Below, piece after piece: positions 17,224 through 26,320 of a stretch of DNA of 40,903 nt. The stretch spans positions 1 through 40,903 of the forward strand of contig ONGP01000031.1 of assembly GCA_900317405.1 (NCBI GenBank), read 5' to 3'. Position 1 is the first letter of the stretch; every line of letters begins with the position of its first letter. Position numbers and translations under genes: made by a program. Below the pieces are notes generated by a model that worked only from the letters and a program-made list of their open reading frames with translations, did not search any database and had not been told where the DNA came from. Origin of the DNA: an uncultured Prevotella sp. Lineage in GTDB: Bacteria > Bacteroidota > Bacteroidia > Bacteroidales > Bacteroidaceae.

Positions 17224-18474
17224 GTGAAGAAGTTAAGATATATAATAGGTGTAGTGTTGCTGGGGGTGGCTATGGTGGCTACTGCGGCAACTAAGACTAA
17301 TTTTACATTGGTAATCGATGCTGGTCATGGTGGCCACGATACTGGTGCTGTGGGTGCTATCTCTAAGGAGAAGAACCTCACGCTTAAGTTTGCTCTGGCC
17401 TTTGGCCGACTGGTTGAGGAGAACTGTCCTGACGTGAAGGTGGTCTATACCCGCAAGACAGATAAGTTTGTTGAGTTGTTCCGTCGTGCCGAGATTGCTA
17501 ATCAGAACAAGGCCGACCTGTTTATCTCTATCCACATCAACGCTCTGCCCAAGGGTAGGGTGGCACGTGGATTCCAGACCTACACTCTGGGAACCAGCAA
17601 GCGTACCGGCAAGAAGAACGGTGTGCTGCAGAACCTGGAGGTGGCCAAGCGCGAGAACTCGGTAATATTCCTCGAGAAGGACTATAAGCAGACCTATAAG
17701 GGCTACGACCCAAACTCGCCCGAAAGCGACATCATGTTTGAGTTTATACAGGACAAGAATATGGAAAACAGCGTAGAGCTGGCCAAGTATATGCAGAAGT
17801 ACGTGTGTCAGGCCACAGGTCGTCAGGACATGGGTGCTCAGCAGGACAATCTGGCTGTGCTTCGCCTGTCGTCGATGCCAGGAGCACTGCTCGAGCTCGG
17901 CTTTATCTCAACCCGCGACGAAGAAGACTTTATGAACTCATCGCGCGCCGAGACACTCTACGCCCGTGGCATATTCAATGCGTTCCTGAATTATCGCAAG
18001 CGTCATGGTGGTAGCATCACCATACCTTATATGAAGATGGACGACCCCGTACCCGAACCACCTGTGGTAGAAGAGGCTAAGGTAGAACCCATCGAAGCAA
18101 AATCGGTTAAAGATCCTGAACCCGAGGTGGTTGAGACTCCACAGGCTGAGGTTAAACAGCCTGAGGTCAAGAAGCCCGAGACCAAGAAGCCTGCAGCCAG
18201 CAGTGATGCTCCCGTCTTCAAGGTTCAGATTCTCTCCAGCTCATCCAAGCTTAAGTCGACTGATGCCCGATTCAAGGGACTTAAGGATATCGACTTCTAT
18301 CAGGATGGCGGTATGTATAAGTACACCGTTGGTGCATCAACCAATTACAACGAGATCTATCGCCTGCGCAAAGAGGTGGCCGCCAAGATCCCCGAGGCAT
18401 TTATCATTGCCTTCAAGGATGGTAAGCGCATGGACGTAAATGCGGCTATTCGTGAGTTCAAGTCTAAGAAATAA
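17224..18474 (+). CDS. Exported N-acetylmuramoyl-L-alanine amidase with SPOR domain
   Basis: GTG 17224 gives 416 residues beginning MKKLRYIIGVVLLGVAMVAT, a signal peptide; the earlier in-frame TTG at 17203 lies inside folB and the repeat. Amidase_3 domain: zinc ligands in VIDAGHGGHD (H35), the Glu of SKEKNLT, FISIHINA, and the catalytic Glu in LLELGF. A linker of about 60 residues rich in Pro, Glu, Lys and Val follows, with PEVKKPETKKP-type repeats, then a C-terminal SPOR domain (FKVQILSSS... to the end). It cleaves the amide between MurNAc and the stem peptide in the periplasm; SPOR binds denuded glycan at the division septum. It sits upstream of an MCE-family protein, as is usual in Bacteroidales. 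Confidence 0.94.
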   Translation: MKKLRYIIGVVLLGVAMVATAATKTNFTLVIDAGHGGHDTGAVGAISKEKNLTLKFALAFGRLVEENCPDVKVVYTRKTDKFVELFRRAEIANQNKADLFISIHINALPKGRVARGFQTYTLGTSKRTGKKNGVLQNLEVAKRENSVIFLEKDYKQTYKGYDPNSPESDIMFEFIQDKNMENSVELAKYMQKYVCQATGRQDMGAQQDNLAVLRLSSMPGALLELGFISTRDEEDFMNSSRAETLYARGIFNAFLNYRKRHGGSITIPYMKMDDPVPEPPVVEEAKVEPIEAKSVKDPEPEVVETPQAEVKQPEVKKPETKKPAASSDAPVFKVQILSSSSKLKSTDARFKGLKDIDFYQDGGMYKYTVGASTNYNEIYRLRKEVAAKIPEAFIIAFKDGKRMDVNAAIREFKSKK

Positions 18475-18485
18475 CCTATATTGAT

Positions 18486-19388
18486 ATGATGAAGTTTACA
18501 AAGGAGATTAAGATTGCCCTTGTGGCCATTGCGGGTATTGCGATACTCTACTTCGGACTGCAGTTCCTTAAGGGAATGACTCTGTTTTCGAGCGACAACA
18601 GATATTTCGTAAAGTTCCAGGATGTCAGCGGACTTTCTGTAGCCAGTCCTATCTTTGCCAACGGCTATCGCGTGGGCGTGGTCGAGGACATCGAGTTCAA
18701 CTATGGCAACACTGGCGAGATTATAGCCACTATCGGCATCAATCCCGAACTCAACGTGCCCAAGGGTAGTCGGGCTGAGATTTCTACCGACCTGATGGGA
18801 AACGTAAAAGTGCTGTTGACACTTGGCAACACTGCCGACGGTATTGTAGCTCCTGGCGACACCATCTTTGGTGGTCAGCAGATTGGCGCCATGGGTAAGG
18901 CTGCCGATATGATACCTACCATCCAGCAGATGCTGCCCAAGCTCGACTCGATACTGGCTAGCGTAAACACACTGCTGGCTGATCCTGCTATTGCAAGTTC
19001 GCTGCACAATGTCGACCAGATTACAGCTAACCTGGCTCGTACATCAAGCGACTTGAACCAGCTTACGGCCCAGCTTAACAGTCAGATGCCGCAGATGCTG
19101 AAGAATGCCGATGGTGTGCTGGCCAATACCAACCAGATTACCAAGAATCTCAATGATCTCGACATAGCAGCTACAATGAGCAGTGTAAACACCACCCTGC
19201 ACAATGTAGAGCAGATGACCGCCAAGCTGAACAGCAAGGAAGGTACGCTGGGACTGCTGATGCGCGACCCCGGACTGTATAACAATCTGAACGCAACGAT
19301 GATGCATGCCGACTCGCTTATGATCGACTTGAAGCAGAATCCGAAACGCTATGTACACTTCTCGGTTTTCGGTAAAAAAAATAAGTAA
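18486..19388 (+). CDS. MlaD-type MCE domain protein
   Basis: 300 residues. A single N-terminal membrane segment (IALVAIAGIAILYFGLQFL) is followed by one MCE domain at about residues 38-115 (VKFQDVSGLSVASPIFANGY and then RAEISTDLMGNVKVLL). The second half is helical and rich in Asn, Gln and Leu (repeated NLN/QLT patterns), ending in a basic tail. MCE proteins such as MlaD form hexameric rings that pass phospholipids across the periplasm with an ABC transporter. MlaE/MlaF-like partners are not in this window. It follows the amidase by 11 bases; ATG is doubled (18486 and 18489), so the exact start is uncertain by one codon. Confidence 0.9.
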   Translation: MMKFTKEIKIALVAIAGIAILYFGLQFLKGMTLFSSDNRYFVKFQDVSGLSVASPIFANGYRVGVVEDIEFNYGNTGEIIATIGINPELNVPKGSRAEISTDLMGNVKVLLTLGNTADGIVAPGDTIFGGQQIGAMGKAADMIPTIQQMLPKLDSILASVNTLLADPAIASSLHNVDQITANLARTSSDLNQLTAQLNSQMPQMLKNADGVLANTNQITKNLNDLDIAATMSSVNTTLHNVEQMTAKLNSKEGTLGLLMRDPGLYNNLNATMMHADSLMIDLKQNPKRYVHFSVFGKKNK

Positions 19389-19415
19389 TTTAAATTTTGT
19401 CTAAATAAGCAAAGA

Positions 19416-19442
19416 AAATCCTCGGTTAATCTCCGAGGATTT
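19416..19442 (+). terminator. Terminator after the MCE gene
   Basis: A perfect 10-base-pair inverted repeat (19416-19425 with 19433-19442) with a 7-base loop. The T tract is only the stem end, so termination may be incomplete. Confidence 0.65.
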
Positions 19443-19602
19443 ATCTATTAAATATAGTATAAAGTTGTGCGTAACCTACTGAAATACAGCAAATGAGAAA
19501 TATGCAACAGCAAGATACGGGCTGTATGTATGTGAAACGCCATAACCTCCACGTTTTTAGTAAGTTACAAAAACGTTGTTACACATAGCCTCGTTTTACC
19601 CA
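19443..19602 (+). promoter_or_regulatory. dnaA upstream region with inverted repeats
   Basis: Most of the 321-base gap before dnaA holds no gene. Visible structure: ATACAGC (19484-19490) and its complement GCTGTAT (19521-19527); and ACGTTTTT (19551-19558) with AAAAACGT (19569-19576) enclosing the near-symmetric GTAAGTTAC. A TGTGCGTAA at 19466 matches a DnaA box complement at seven of nine positions. I see no cluster of consensus DnaA boxes, so an origin is not supported. Confidence 0.4.
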
Positions 19603-19634
19603 TTTGCATGTTTCGAATTTTTGTATTACCTTTG
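19603..19634 (+). promoter_or_regulatory. dnaA promoter
   Basis: -33 TTTG at 19603-19606, a 20-base spacer and -7 TACCTTTG at 19627-19634 fit the Bacteroidetes consensus exactly. The predicted leader is about 70 bases, long enough for post-transcriptional control, but I see no stable structure in it. Confidence 0.75.
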
Positions 19635-19709
19635 CAGCACAATTATGAACTCTACAGACCTAAAAGTCTTGTAACAGTGTAATTTATTAACATTAGTAAC
19701 ATTCGCCAA

Positions 19710-21134
19710 ATGAATAATAATCATCAGGCGCTCTGGGACGACTGCCTTCGTCTGATCCGAGCTAACGTAACAGAGCAGCAGTTTAAAACGTGGTTTGCAC
19801 CAATCGTCTTCGAATCGTTCGACGAGACGAACCACACCGTATTGGTGCAAGTTCCAAGCCGATATGTATTCGAGTACTTGGAGCAGTACTACGTTGGATT
19901 ATTAAGTAAGGTACTCGCGCGAGTGTTTGGAACGAGTGTTAAGCTTAACTACAGAATCGTTGAGGTCAAGGCCAACGAAGGTCATGGTCGCAATGTTACC
20001 ACTATAAATGAGAGTGAAGGTCCAAGCAGTCTGGAAACTGTACCTGTTCGTCAGAACATCAACAAGTCGCCCAGCGTGCTCGATGCCCCACGACAGCAAC
20101 AGCTCAATCCGCAGCTCGACCCTAAGAAGAGCTTCAACAACTACATCGAGGGTGCTTCGAACAAGCTGCCCCGCACTGTAGGATTGTCTATCGCTGAGCA
20201 TCCGGGTAAGACCACCTTCAATCCATTCTTCATCTATGGCCCATCGGGTTGTGGTAAGACCCACCTGGTAAATGCCATCGGACTGAAGTGCTGCGAGACG
20301 TATCCCAACAAGCGTGTGCTCTACGTCAGCGCCCGCCTGTTCCAGGTGCAGTTCACCGATTCTGTACGTCAGAACACCACTAACGACTTTATCAACTTCT
20401 ATCAGAACATCGACGTACTCATCGTAGACGATATTCAGGAGTGGGTAAATTCGCCAAAGACTCTCGATACCTTCTTCCACATTTTCGACCACCTGTTCCG
20501 CTTGGGCAAACAGATAATTCTGGCCAGCGACCGTCCTCCTGTAGACTTACAGGGTGTTAAGGATCGCTTGCTCACACGTTTCTCGTGCGGACTGATAGCC
20601 GAACTGGAGAAACCCAACGTACAGTTGTGTGTTGACATCCTGAATGCCAAGTGTCGCCGCGACGGACTCAGCATCCCCCGAGATGTCATCGAGTTTATCG
20701 CTCAGACCGCCAATGGTAGCGTGCGCGACCTTGAGGGTGTAGTCAACTCGCTGATGGCTTACTCTATCGTGTACAATTCTAATCTCGATATGAAGTTGGC
20801 CGAGCGTGTCATCAAGCGTGCAGTCAAGGTTGACAACCATCCGCTCACTATCGATGATATCCTAGAGAAGGTTTGCAATCACTATGGTGTATCGCAGCAG
20901 AATGTGTTCAGTAAGAGTCGCAAGCGCGATTACGTACAGGTGCGCCAGATATCTATGTACCTGGCCCAGAAGCATACCAAGATGCCAGCTTCGCGTATCG
21001 GACAGCTCATCGGCGGCCGCGATCATTCTACCGTCATTCACAGTTGCAACACTATCGAGAAGCGACTGAAGGTAGATAAGGCTTTCGTAGCCGAACTTAG
21101 TTCAATAGAGAATTCATTCAAGCTTAAAAAATAA
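19710..21134 (+). CDS. dnaA: Chromosomal replication initiator DnaA
   Basis: 474 residues. Domain I at about 1-85 (LWDDCLRLIRANVTEQQFKT), a variable linker to about 145, and the AAA+ domain with Walker A GPSGCGKTH and Walker B VLIVDDIQ. Domain IV follows, with DNA-binding signature GGRDHSTVIHSC near the C-terminus. It binds DnaA boxes at the origin and opens the duplex in its ATP form. The length is normal for Bacteroidales. It is transcribed alone from the promoter at 19603 and ends at a bidirectional terminator. No dnaN or other replication gene is adjacent, and the origin need not be here. Confidence 0.98.
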   Translation: MNNNHQALWDDCLRLIRANVTEQQFKTWFAPIVFESFDETNHTVLVQVPSRYVFEYLEQYYVGLLSKVLARVFGTSVKLNYRIVEVKANEGHGRNVTTINESEGPSSLETVPVRQNINKSPSVLDAPRQQQLNPQLDPKKSFNNYIEGASNKLPRTVGLSIAEHPGKTTFNPFFIYGPSGCGKTHLVNAIGLKCCETYPNKRVLYVSARLFQVQFTDSVRQNTTNDFINFYQNIDVLIVDDIQEWVNSPKTLDTFFHIFDHLFRLGKQIILASDRPPVDLQGVKDRLLTRFSCGLIAELEKPNVQLCVDILNAKCRRDGLSIPRDVIEFIAQTANGSVRDLEGVVNSLMAYSIVYNSNLDMKLAERVIKRAVKVDNHPLTIDDILEKVCNHYGVSQQNVFSKSRKRDYVQVRQISMYLAQKHTKMPASRIGQLIGGRDHSTVIHSCNTIEKRLKVDKAFVAELSSIENSFKLKK

Positions 21135-21163
21135 AAGCGAGCCGTTTAGCTCGCTTTATTTTT
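21134..21163. terminator. Bidirectional terminator between dnaA and the TonB receptor gene
   Basis: A perfect 9-base-pair stem (21134-21142 with 21149-21157), a 6-base loop and T-rich flanks on both strands, between convergent genes. Confidence 0.85.
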
Positions 21164-23199
21164 TACAACTGGATAGAGAATCCCGCTATCAACCATCGTC
21201 CTGGCTGCTCCACGTGGCCGTAGTCTACATATGATTTATCCAGAAGGTTGTTTGCCTCTACATACACTTTCCACTTAGGCTCGGTCCATGCCAGACGTGC
21301 GTCAATCAGTGCGTATGGCTCGTAGTCGTGCACCTGTCCGGCAAAGTCGGTGTACTGTCCCACGCGGTCCTGCCAGCGCATATTCACATCGGCAGCAAGC
21401 CTATATATAATAGGTACGTGCGCGCTAGCCACCAGTTTATGTCTGAGATACTCCAGCGCATATTGCGACACGATATTCGCCTCGCGCTCTTTTTCCTGGT
21501 TAATATAACTGTAGCTGAGTTTCAGCACCGACTGTTGTAAGCGGGCTGTGGCTGAAAGCTCCGCGCCGATGCTATTGACTTTCGTGTGGTTCACGCTCTG
21601 CCAAACGGCATCATCGCCCAGGCTGGTATCCATTATCCAGTCTATCATATTGCGGCCGTGGTGGTACCATACGTTGGCTGATACGTTAAGCCAGTTCTGG
21701 TTCCAGCTCGCACCGCCCTCTATTGCCGTCATCTCTTCTGGCTTCAGGTGTGGGTCGGCCTTGTAGCCTTGCAGTTTGTAATACATCTCTGTGAATGACG
21801 GCATGCGTAGCGATGTGTTGCACGATGCATGCAGGGTCCATGCCGGGGTGGGGCGAAAGCTTACGTCGATGCCTGGATACACCGTCATGTTCATGTTGCT
21901 CCACGTATTCTTTACTGCCACCAGTCCTGCTGATATAGTAAGGTGTTTGAGTAGCAGATTATGCTCCAGATAGGCACTGATGTTGGTTCGGTTCACGCCC
22001 AGAGTATAGTCGCGATCGGTACCACTGATGTGGTGTGTCTCGCTAAGCGGTTCGCCCAGATTGCCACTCACCAGGTCTTCGTTGCGTAGTTCGCCGCCCA
22101 GTGCGGTTCGTCCTGCGGCCCAGTCCAGATACATGTTCAGTGTAACACCATACACATCTGTACGGTTGTAGTTATACTTCATCTTCTCAGGCTGGTTGTG
22201 ATAACCCTCGTAGCGGTCGCGGTTCTGGTTCCAGTATATGCTTGGTGCCAGGTGCAGTCGTCCGCGCTTGGTCTCGCCCTGTATCGCCGAGTATATCTTG
22301 GTGGTATGCTCATACTGGTTGTCGGCCTGCCACTTGGGGGTAGCATAGAAAGTGCCGCTTCCCCAACCCTTGTCGGCCAGTCCCAGGTGCCAGTGCAGTA
22401 GCACGTCGTCGTTCTCATACTGCCCCTGATAAAAGGCCTTTGCCCCGCTGTAGCCTGTGTTCAGGTTTCCCGCCTTCGATCGGCTGTAACCATCGCTCCG
22501 TGCGTAGTTCGCTGAGAGGCTATGCCCACCAAACGAATACTTGGCACCTGCTTTAGCGTAGCCGTACGAGCCGGCTTCGGCATGCACAGTAGTAGGACCA
22601 GTGGGGCGTGTCACGATGTTAATCGCTCCCACCAGACTCGACGAGCCGTAGATACGTCCTGCAGGCCCCTCTATCACCTCTATGCGCACTATCTCGCTCA
22701 GGTCTATCGGCAGGTCCATCGCGTTGTGTCCCGTCTGCGGGTCGCAGATGTTTATGCCGTTAAGCAGCAGGATAATCTGGTCTTGCGTACCTCCGCGTAT
22801 GGATATGTCGGTCTGGGCACCGATAGCACCTCGTTGCCTTACATCCACGCCGATGGCGTACTTAAGCAGATCGTTAATACTTTGTACTGGCGCCTGCGCA
22901 ATATCGCGGCGATCCAGTACAGTTACCATTCTCGCAGCCTGACTCTTGGTCAGTGGCGCCCTCGATCCGGTCACGCTGACCTCGTCGAGCACCATCTCTC
23001 TTGCAGTTGTAGTAGCGGTAGAGTCGCTCACCACAGGGTGAGTGCTCACGCTCTCGGCCGATGCGTAGGTAAGAGTGCTGACAGACAGTACGCTGCAGAT
23101 TACCTCGCGGCCCAGACAACTAAAGAGCGAGTAGCCCTTGTTTCCGAAACGACGGAACACCAGGCGCTGGCGCTTCATGTTGAATGTTGGTTTGTACAT
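21163..23199 (-). CDS. TonB-dependent outer membrane receptor
   Basis: 678 residues (671 if the second Met, at 23178, is used). The N-terminal stretch is long and basic (MKRQRLVFRRFGNKGYSLF) before a hydrophobic export segment ending TYASA. The plug domain runs from about residue 70: LDEVSVTGSRAP, then LKYAIGVDVRQRG, SIRGGTQDQIILLLNGIN and VIEGPAGRIYGSSSLVGAIN. The rest is a 22-strand barrel ending in an aromatic-flanked strand (WLIAGFSIQL). There is no N-terminal carboxypeptidase-like domain and no SusD partner, so it resembles vitamin B12 or chelate receptors (BtuB/Cir-like) more than SusC glycan importers. The substrate cannot be told from the sequence. It stands alone, divergent from ino1; the ~26-base predicted leader leaves no room for a cobalamin riboswitch. 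Confidence 0.92.
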   Translation of the reverse strand: MYKPTFNMKRQRLVFRRFGNKGYSLFSCLGREVICSVLSVSTLTYASAESVSTHPVVSDSTATTTAREMVLDEVSVTGSRAPLTKSQAARMVTVLDRRDIAQAPVQSINDLLKYAIGVDVRQRGAIGAQTDISIRGGTQDQIILLLNGINICDPQTGHNAMDLPIDLSEIVRIEVIEGPAGRIYGSSSLVGAINIVTRPTGPTTVHAEAGSYGYAKAGAKYSFGGHSLSANYARSDGYSRSKAGNLNTGYSGAKAFYQGQYENDDVLLHWHLGLADKGWGSGTFYATPKWQADNQYEHTTKIYSAIQGETKRGRLHLAPSIYWNQNRDRYEGYHNQPEKMKYNYNRTDVYGVTLNMYLDWAAGRTALGGELRNEDLVSGNLGEPLSETHHISGTDRDYTLGVNRTNISAYLEHNLLLKHLTISAGLVAVKNTWSNMNMTVYPGIDVSFRPTPAWTLHASCNTSLRMPSFTEMYYKLQGYKADPHLKPEEMTAIEGGASWNQNWLNVSANVWYHHGRNMIDWIMDTSLGDDAVWQSVNHTKVNSIGAELSATARLQQSVLKLSYSYINQEKEREANIVSQYALEYLRHKLVASAHVPIIYRLAADVNMRWQDRVGQYTDFAGQVHDYEPYALIDARLAWTEPKWKVYVEANNLLDKSYVDYGHVEQPGRWLIAGFSIQL

Positions 23200-23231
23200 T
23201 TTAAATCTTATTACCTTAAAAAAATCGGGTG

Positions 23232-23264
23232 CAAAATTACTGCATTTTTCTTAAATTGTGCAAC
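23232..23264 (-). promoter_or_regulatory. Promoter of the TonB receptor gene
   Basis: On the minus strand -7 TAATTTTG is at 23239-23232, and a weak -33 (GTTG) lies 21 bases upstream at 23264-23261. Confidence 0.55.
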
Positions 23265-23300
23265 AATTTGCTCAAAACTTTGAAGTTTTTTCAAGTTTTC

Positions 23301-23332
23301 TTTGTTTATCTCGATTATTATTTGCACCTTTG
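23301..23332 (+). promoter_or_regulatory. Promoter of the inositol-3-phosphate synthase gene
   Basis: -33 TTTG at 23301-23304, a 20-base spacer and -7 CACCTTTG at 23325-23332 (one mismatch to TAnnTTTG), 41 bases before the ATG. Confidence 0.6.
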
Positions 23333-23373
23333 CACCCAGTAAAAAATGATAATAAATCAACCAAACTAAGTAA

Positions 23374-24706
23374 ATGAAACAGTCTAGTGTAGCCCCCGCC
23401 CAGGGCAAATTGGGTATATTGGTAGTTGGCTGCGGTGCGGTTTCAACCACCTTCATGACTGGTGTGCTGATGGCTCGCAAGGGACTTGCCAAGCCTGTTG
23501 GCTCTATGACTCAGTACGACAAGATGCGTGTAGGCCGTGGAGCCGATGCCCGCTATCTGCACTATGCTGATATCGTTCCCCTGGCCAAGCTCGATGATAT
23601 CGTGTTCGGTTGTTGGGATGTATATCCCCAGAACGCCTATCAGGCAGCCATGTATGCCGAAGTGCTCAAGGAGAAGGATATCGAGCCTGTTCGCGCTGAA
23701 CTAGAACAGATCGTACCCATGCCTGCCGCCTTCGACAAGAACTACGCCAAGCGACTTGATGGCGACAACGTCAAAAGCGGTTTGACTCGTTGGCAGATGG
23801 TTGAGGCTCTACGTGAGGATATCCGCAAGTTCAAGGCCGATAAGGGCTGCGAGCGTGTGGTTGTACTCTGGGCAGCGTCTACCGAAATTTACGTGCCCAT
23901 CAACGAGGCTGTGCACTATCAGTTGGCCGACCTTGAGGCAGCAATGAAGGCCGACGACCGCGAGCATATCGCCCCATCTATGTGCTACGCTTATGCTGCA
24001 CTTACCGAGGGTGCACCATTCATTATGGGTGCTCCTAACACCACCGTTGACATCCCAGCCATGTGGCAACTGGCCGAAAAAACCAAGATGCCTATCGCCG
24101 GCAAAGATTTCAAGACTGGTCAGACCCTCGTAAAGTCTGGTTTCGCACCTATCATCGGCACCCGTTGCCTGGGTCTAAGCGGATGGTTCTCAACCAACAT
24201 CCTGGGCAATCAATCGCGACGGACTGGTGCTCGACGAGCCAGCCAACTTCCGTACCAAGGAAGTAAGCAAGCTCTCAACCCTGGAGACCATACTGAAGCC
24301 AGATGTACAGCCCGACCTGTATGGTCATGGCAACGATGAGGACACCCAGTATTATCATAAGGTTCGCATCAACTATTATCCCCCACGCAACGACAACAAA
24401 GAAGGTTGGGACAACATCGACATCTTCGGATGGATGGGCTATCCCATGCAGATCAAGATCAATTTCCTGTGCCGCGACTCTATCCTCGCTGCCCCGTTGT
24501 GTCTTGACCTCTGCCTGCTAAGCGATCTGGCCGCCCGTGCCGGCCGCTACGGCATACAGCGCTTCCTGAGTTTCTTCCTCAAGTCGCCCATGCACGATTA
24601 CACCCAGGGCGAGGAAGCCGTAAACCACCTCTATCAGCAATACACCATGCTGAAGAATGCCATCCGCGAGATGGGCGGCTACGAGGCAGACGAGGAAATT
24701 GATTAA
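23374..24706 (+). pseudogene. ino1: Inositol-3-phosphate synthase, frameshifted by a 4-base tandem duplication
   Basis: MIPS converts glucose 6-phosphate to inositol 3-phosphate using NAD and supplies inositol lipids in Bacteroidetes. The first frame (23374 to about 24210) has the Rossmann start LGILVVGCGAVSTTFMTGVL and runs to GWFSTNILGN. The second frame continues from 24215 with LDEPANFRTKEVSKLSTL and ends NAIREMGGYEADEEID at 24706. At the junction CAAT occurs twice (24207-24210 and 24211-24214). Removing one copy joins the frames as ILGNRDGLVLDEPANF, the expected family sequence, and gives about 442 residues. As written, translation leaves the frame after residue 279 and stops at 24339. 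This is a true mutation or an assembly error; no slippery site is seen. Confidence 0.9.
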
Positions 24707-24727
24707 TACAAAGCGTCTGGCAATAAT

Positions 24728-24758
24728 AAAGGCTTGCAAATTTCTGCAAGCCTTTTAT
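24728..24758. terminator. Bidirectional terminator between ino1 and the secreted protein gene
   Basis: A perfect 11-base-pair stem (24728-24738 with 24745-24755), a 6-base loop and T-rich flanks on both strands. Confidence 0.85.
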
Positions 24759-24763
24759 TCTTT

Positions 24764-25567
24764 TTACTCCTCAACCTTAATGTATATGCCTTCGAAGGTG
24801 GTGAAGGCACCGAAACAGTTGAAGGTGTTGTAGTCGGTGGTTGATTTGATCTTTAAGAACTTGTCGTAGAGCAGGCACTCGAAACCATAGCCGCACTCGT
24901 TGACGTTGTCGTATTTGAAGTAGCTGCCGTTCAGAACAGCGGGACGGCCTGGGGCACTTTTGCCCTCGGCTATATTGCTTGGGGCGTTGCATATCTCCCA
25001 GTGAACCTTGTCCTTGCCGGCACCACGGAAGCTTACGTGTCCACCCATGTAGTCGCCCATGCCGCTATGCCACTGCTTGTAGCTGTAGCGCTTGCCTATA
25101 TGGGCTGGGTCGGCAGGTGTAAGGGCACTATGGAACCAGTCGGGAGTGTAGCTCAGACCGTGATAGTAGTTATATGATGGCATGTCCTTAAGTGTGAGAC
25201 TCTTGCCAGTCTTGGGGTTGGTCCACTCTCCCTCTACTATGCTGGGACCCTCGGCATACTCAAATCCATCAACCTTGAAATGCATGGTGCCCGATATGGT
25301 GCCGTCGGACTGATACTCGTTGAACACAAAGTGGTCCTCCTCAGGGAAGTAATTGCCCACGATGAGTATCGGAGCAGGATTTTTGGCATTGGGGTAATAG
25401 ATGTAGCCAGCGGGTGGCTCCTCATTGTCGATGTGATACTCGAAGGCGATGATGACGTTGATGCGTCCGCCCATCTTGCCCTTGAAACAGAGTGTTTCGC
25501 GGCCGTCGGCCCAGGCACTAAGCACTGCCAGAAAGAGTGCACACACGAGAATAGATAGATGTTTCAT
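24764..25567 (-). CDS. Secreted protein of unknown function
   Basis: Start moved to the ATG at 25567, which opens a signal peptide (MKHLSILVCALFLAVLSAWA, then DGRET); the longer frame has 32 non-export-like residues. 267 residues. The mature part is beta-rich and contains HIDNEEPPAGYIYYPNAKNP, a repeated pattern of short strands, YSYKQWHSGMGDYMGGHVSF in the middle and a Cys-containing C-terminal half. No family or catalytic motif is recognised. It follows the broken ion-channel gene by four bases and is the last gene of the rsmF-thyA-folA run. Confidence 0.8.
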   Translation of the reverse strand: MKHLSILVCALFLAVLSAWADGRETLCFKGKMGGRINVIIAFEYHIDNEEPPAGYIYYPNAKNPAPILIVGNYFPEEDHFVFNEYQSDGTISGTMHFKVDGFEYAEGPSIVEGEWTNPKTGKSLTLKDMPSYNYYHGLSYTPDWFHSALTPADPAHIGKRYSYKQWHSGMGDYMGGHVSFRGAGKDKVHWEICNAPSNIAEGKSAPGRPAVLNGSYFKYDNVNECGYGFECLLYDKFLKIKSTTDYNTFNCFGAFTTFEGIYIKVEE

Positions 25568-25571
25568 GATT

Positions 25572-26308
25572 TTATTTTTGGTTTTTAGATAATTGGTCGA
25601 TCTTTTCTTCCAGGCGGCGTAGTTTCTCAAGTACTTCGTCGTTGTTGTCTTCGGCCATCGCATCTACAAAGATAGAGTTGATGAGCGAGAGGCCGATGAT
25701 GCCACCAAGGAACATAAGTATAGAGAAGTACACGCGCGCGAAGAAGCCCCAGCCTGCACTGCCGTTCTGAGCGATGGCATCGGCAAACTCGTACCAGCCC
25801 TCGATGGTGAACAGGCGGAAGATGCTGTAGACGCTGATGGCAGGATTGCCGAAGACGACAGGATGGAGAAGATGATAAGGAACACGATGAAGGCGATGAA
25901 CACCAACAGCGATGCACGTGTGGCCAGGCGTATGCCAGCCAGAAGCTTGTGGATGTTGGGGATGAAACGCAACATCTTGAAACTTTTGAACAATCGCATG
26001 GAGCGCAAGGCCAGAATGGCGTTGGTGGCGTAGGTCTGCTCGAGTATAGGCGATGCAAGCGAGGGCAGGGCTACAATGAGCACGATGAAGTCGAAACGGT
26101 TCCAGCCCCCAGCCCAATAGGCCCGCCAACCCATGCGCGATATCTTGGCCCAGGCCTCGAAGAGGAACAGCAGGGTGAACACGGCGTCGGCTGCCTCGAA
26201 CCATAGTGAGTCGGGCCAGAATCCGCCGATAAACATCAGTGCGGTGTTGATCATGATGGCATAGAGCATCACGCGATCGCTACAGAGCAGGTCCTTTAGT
26301 CGTTCCAT
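25572..26308 (-). pseudogene. Voltage-gated-type ion channel, frameshifted before the pore
   Basis: The first frame (26308 to about 25860) encodes S1 to most of S5: MERLKDLLCSDRVMLYAIMI, then FEAADAVFTLLFLFEAWAKI (S2), GWNRFDFIVLIVALPSL (S3), ALRSMRLFKSFKMLRF (S4, with spaced Arg/Lys) and LVFIAFIVFLIIFSIL (S5). The other frame then carries VFGNPAISVYSIF, the pore helix and filter FTIEGWYEF, S6 (ARVYFSILMFLGGIIGLSLI), and a coiled-coil tail ending LEEKIDQLSKNQK at 25572. The TxExW filter resembles bacterial sodium or calcium-type channels (PF00520). A loss of 3n+1 bases near 25850-25862 separates the halves. Homologues appear to have about ten more residues here, so a short deletion is likely. 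It is not functional as read. Confidence 0.85.
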
Positions 26309-26320
26309 ATCGTTAGTGTT

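Noticed and set aside
19389-19709. Chromosomal origin upstream of dnaA
   Set aside because: There is no cluster of consensus DnaA boxes or AT-rich unwinding element beyond background; one box is only a 7 of 9 match.
23200-23260. Cobalamin riboswitch before the TonB receptor gene
   Set aside because: The predicted leader is only about 26 bases and shows no B12-box-like structure.
24200-24220. Programmed frameshift in ino1
   Set aside because: There is no slippery heptamer; a simple CAAT duplication explains the break exactly.
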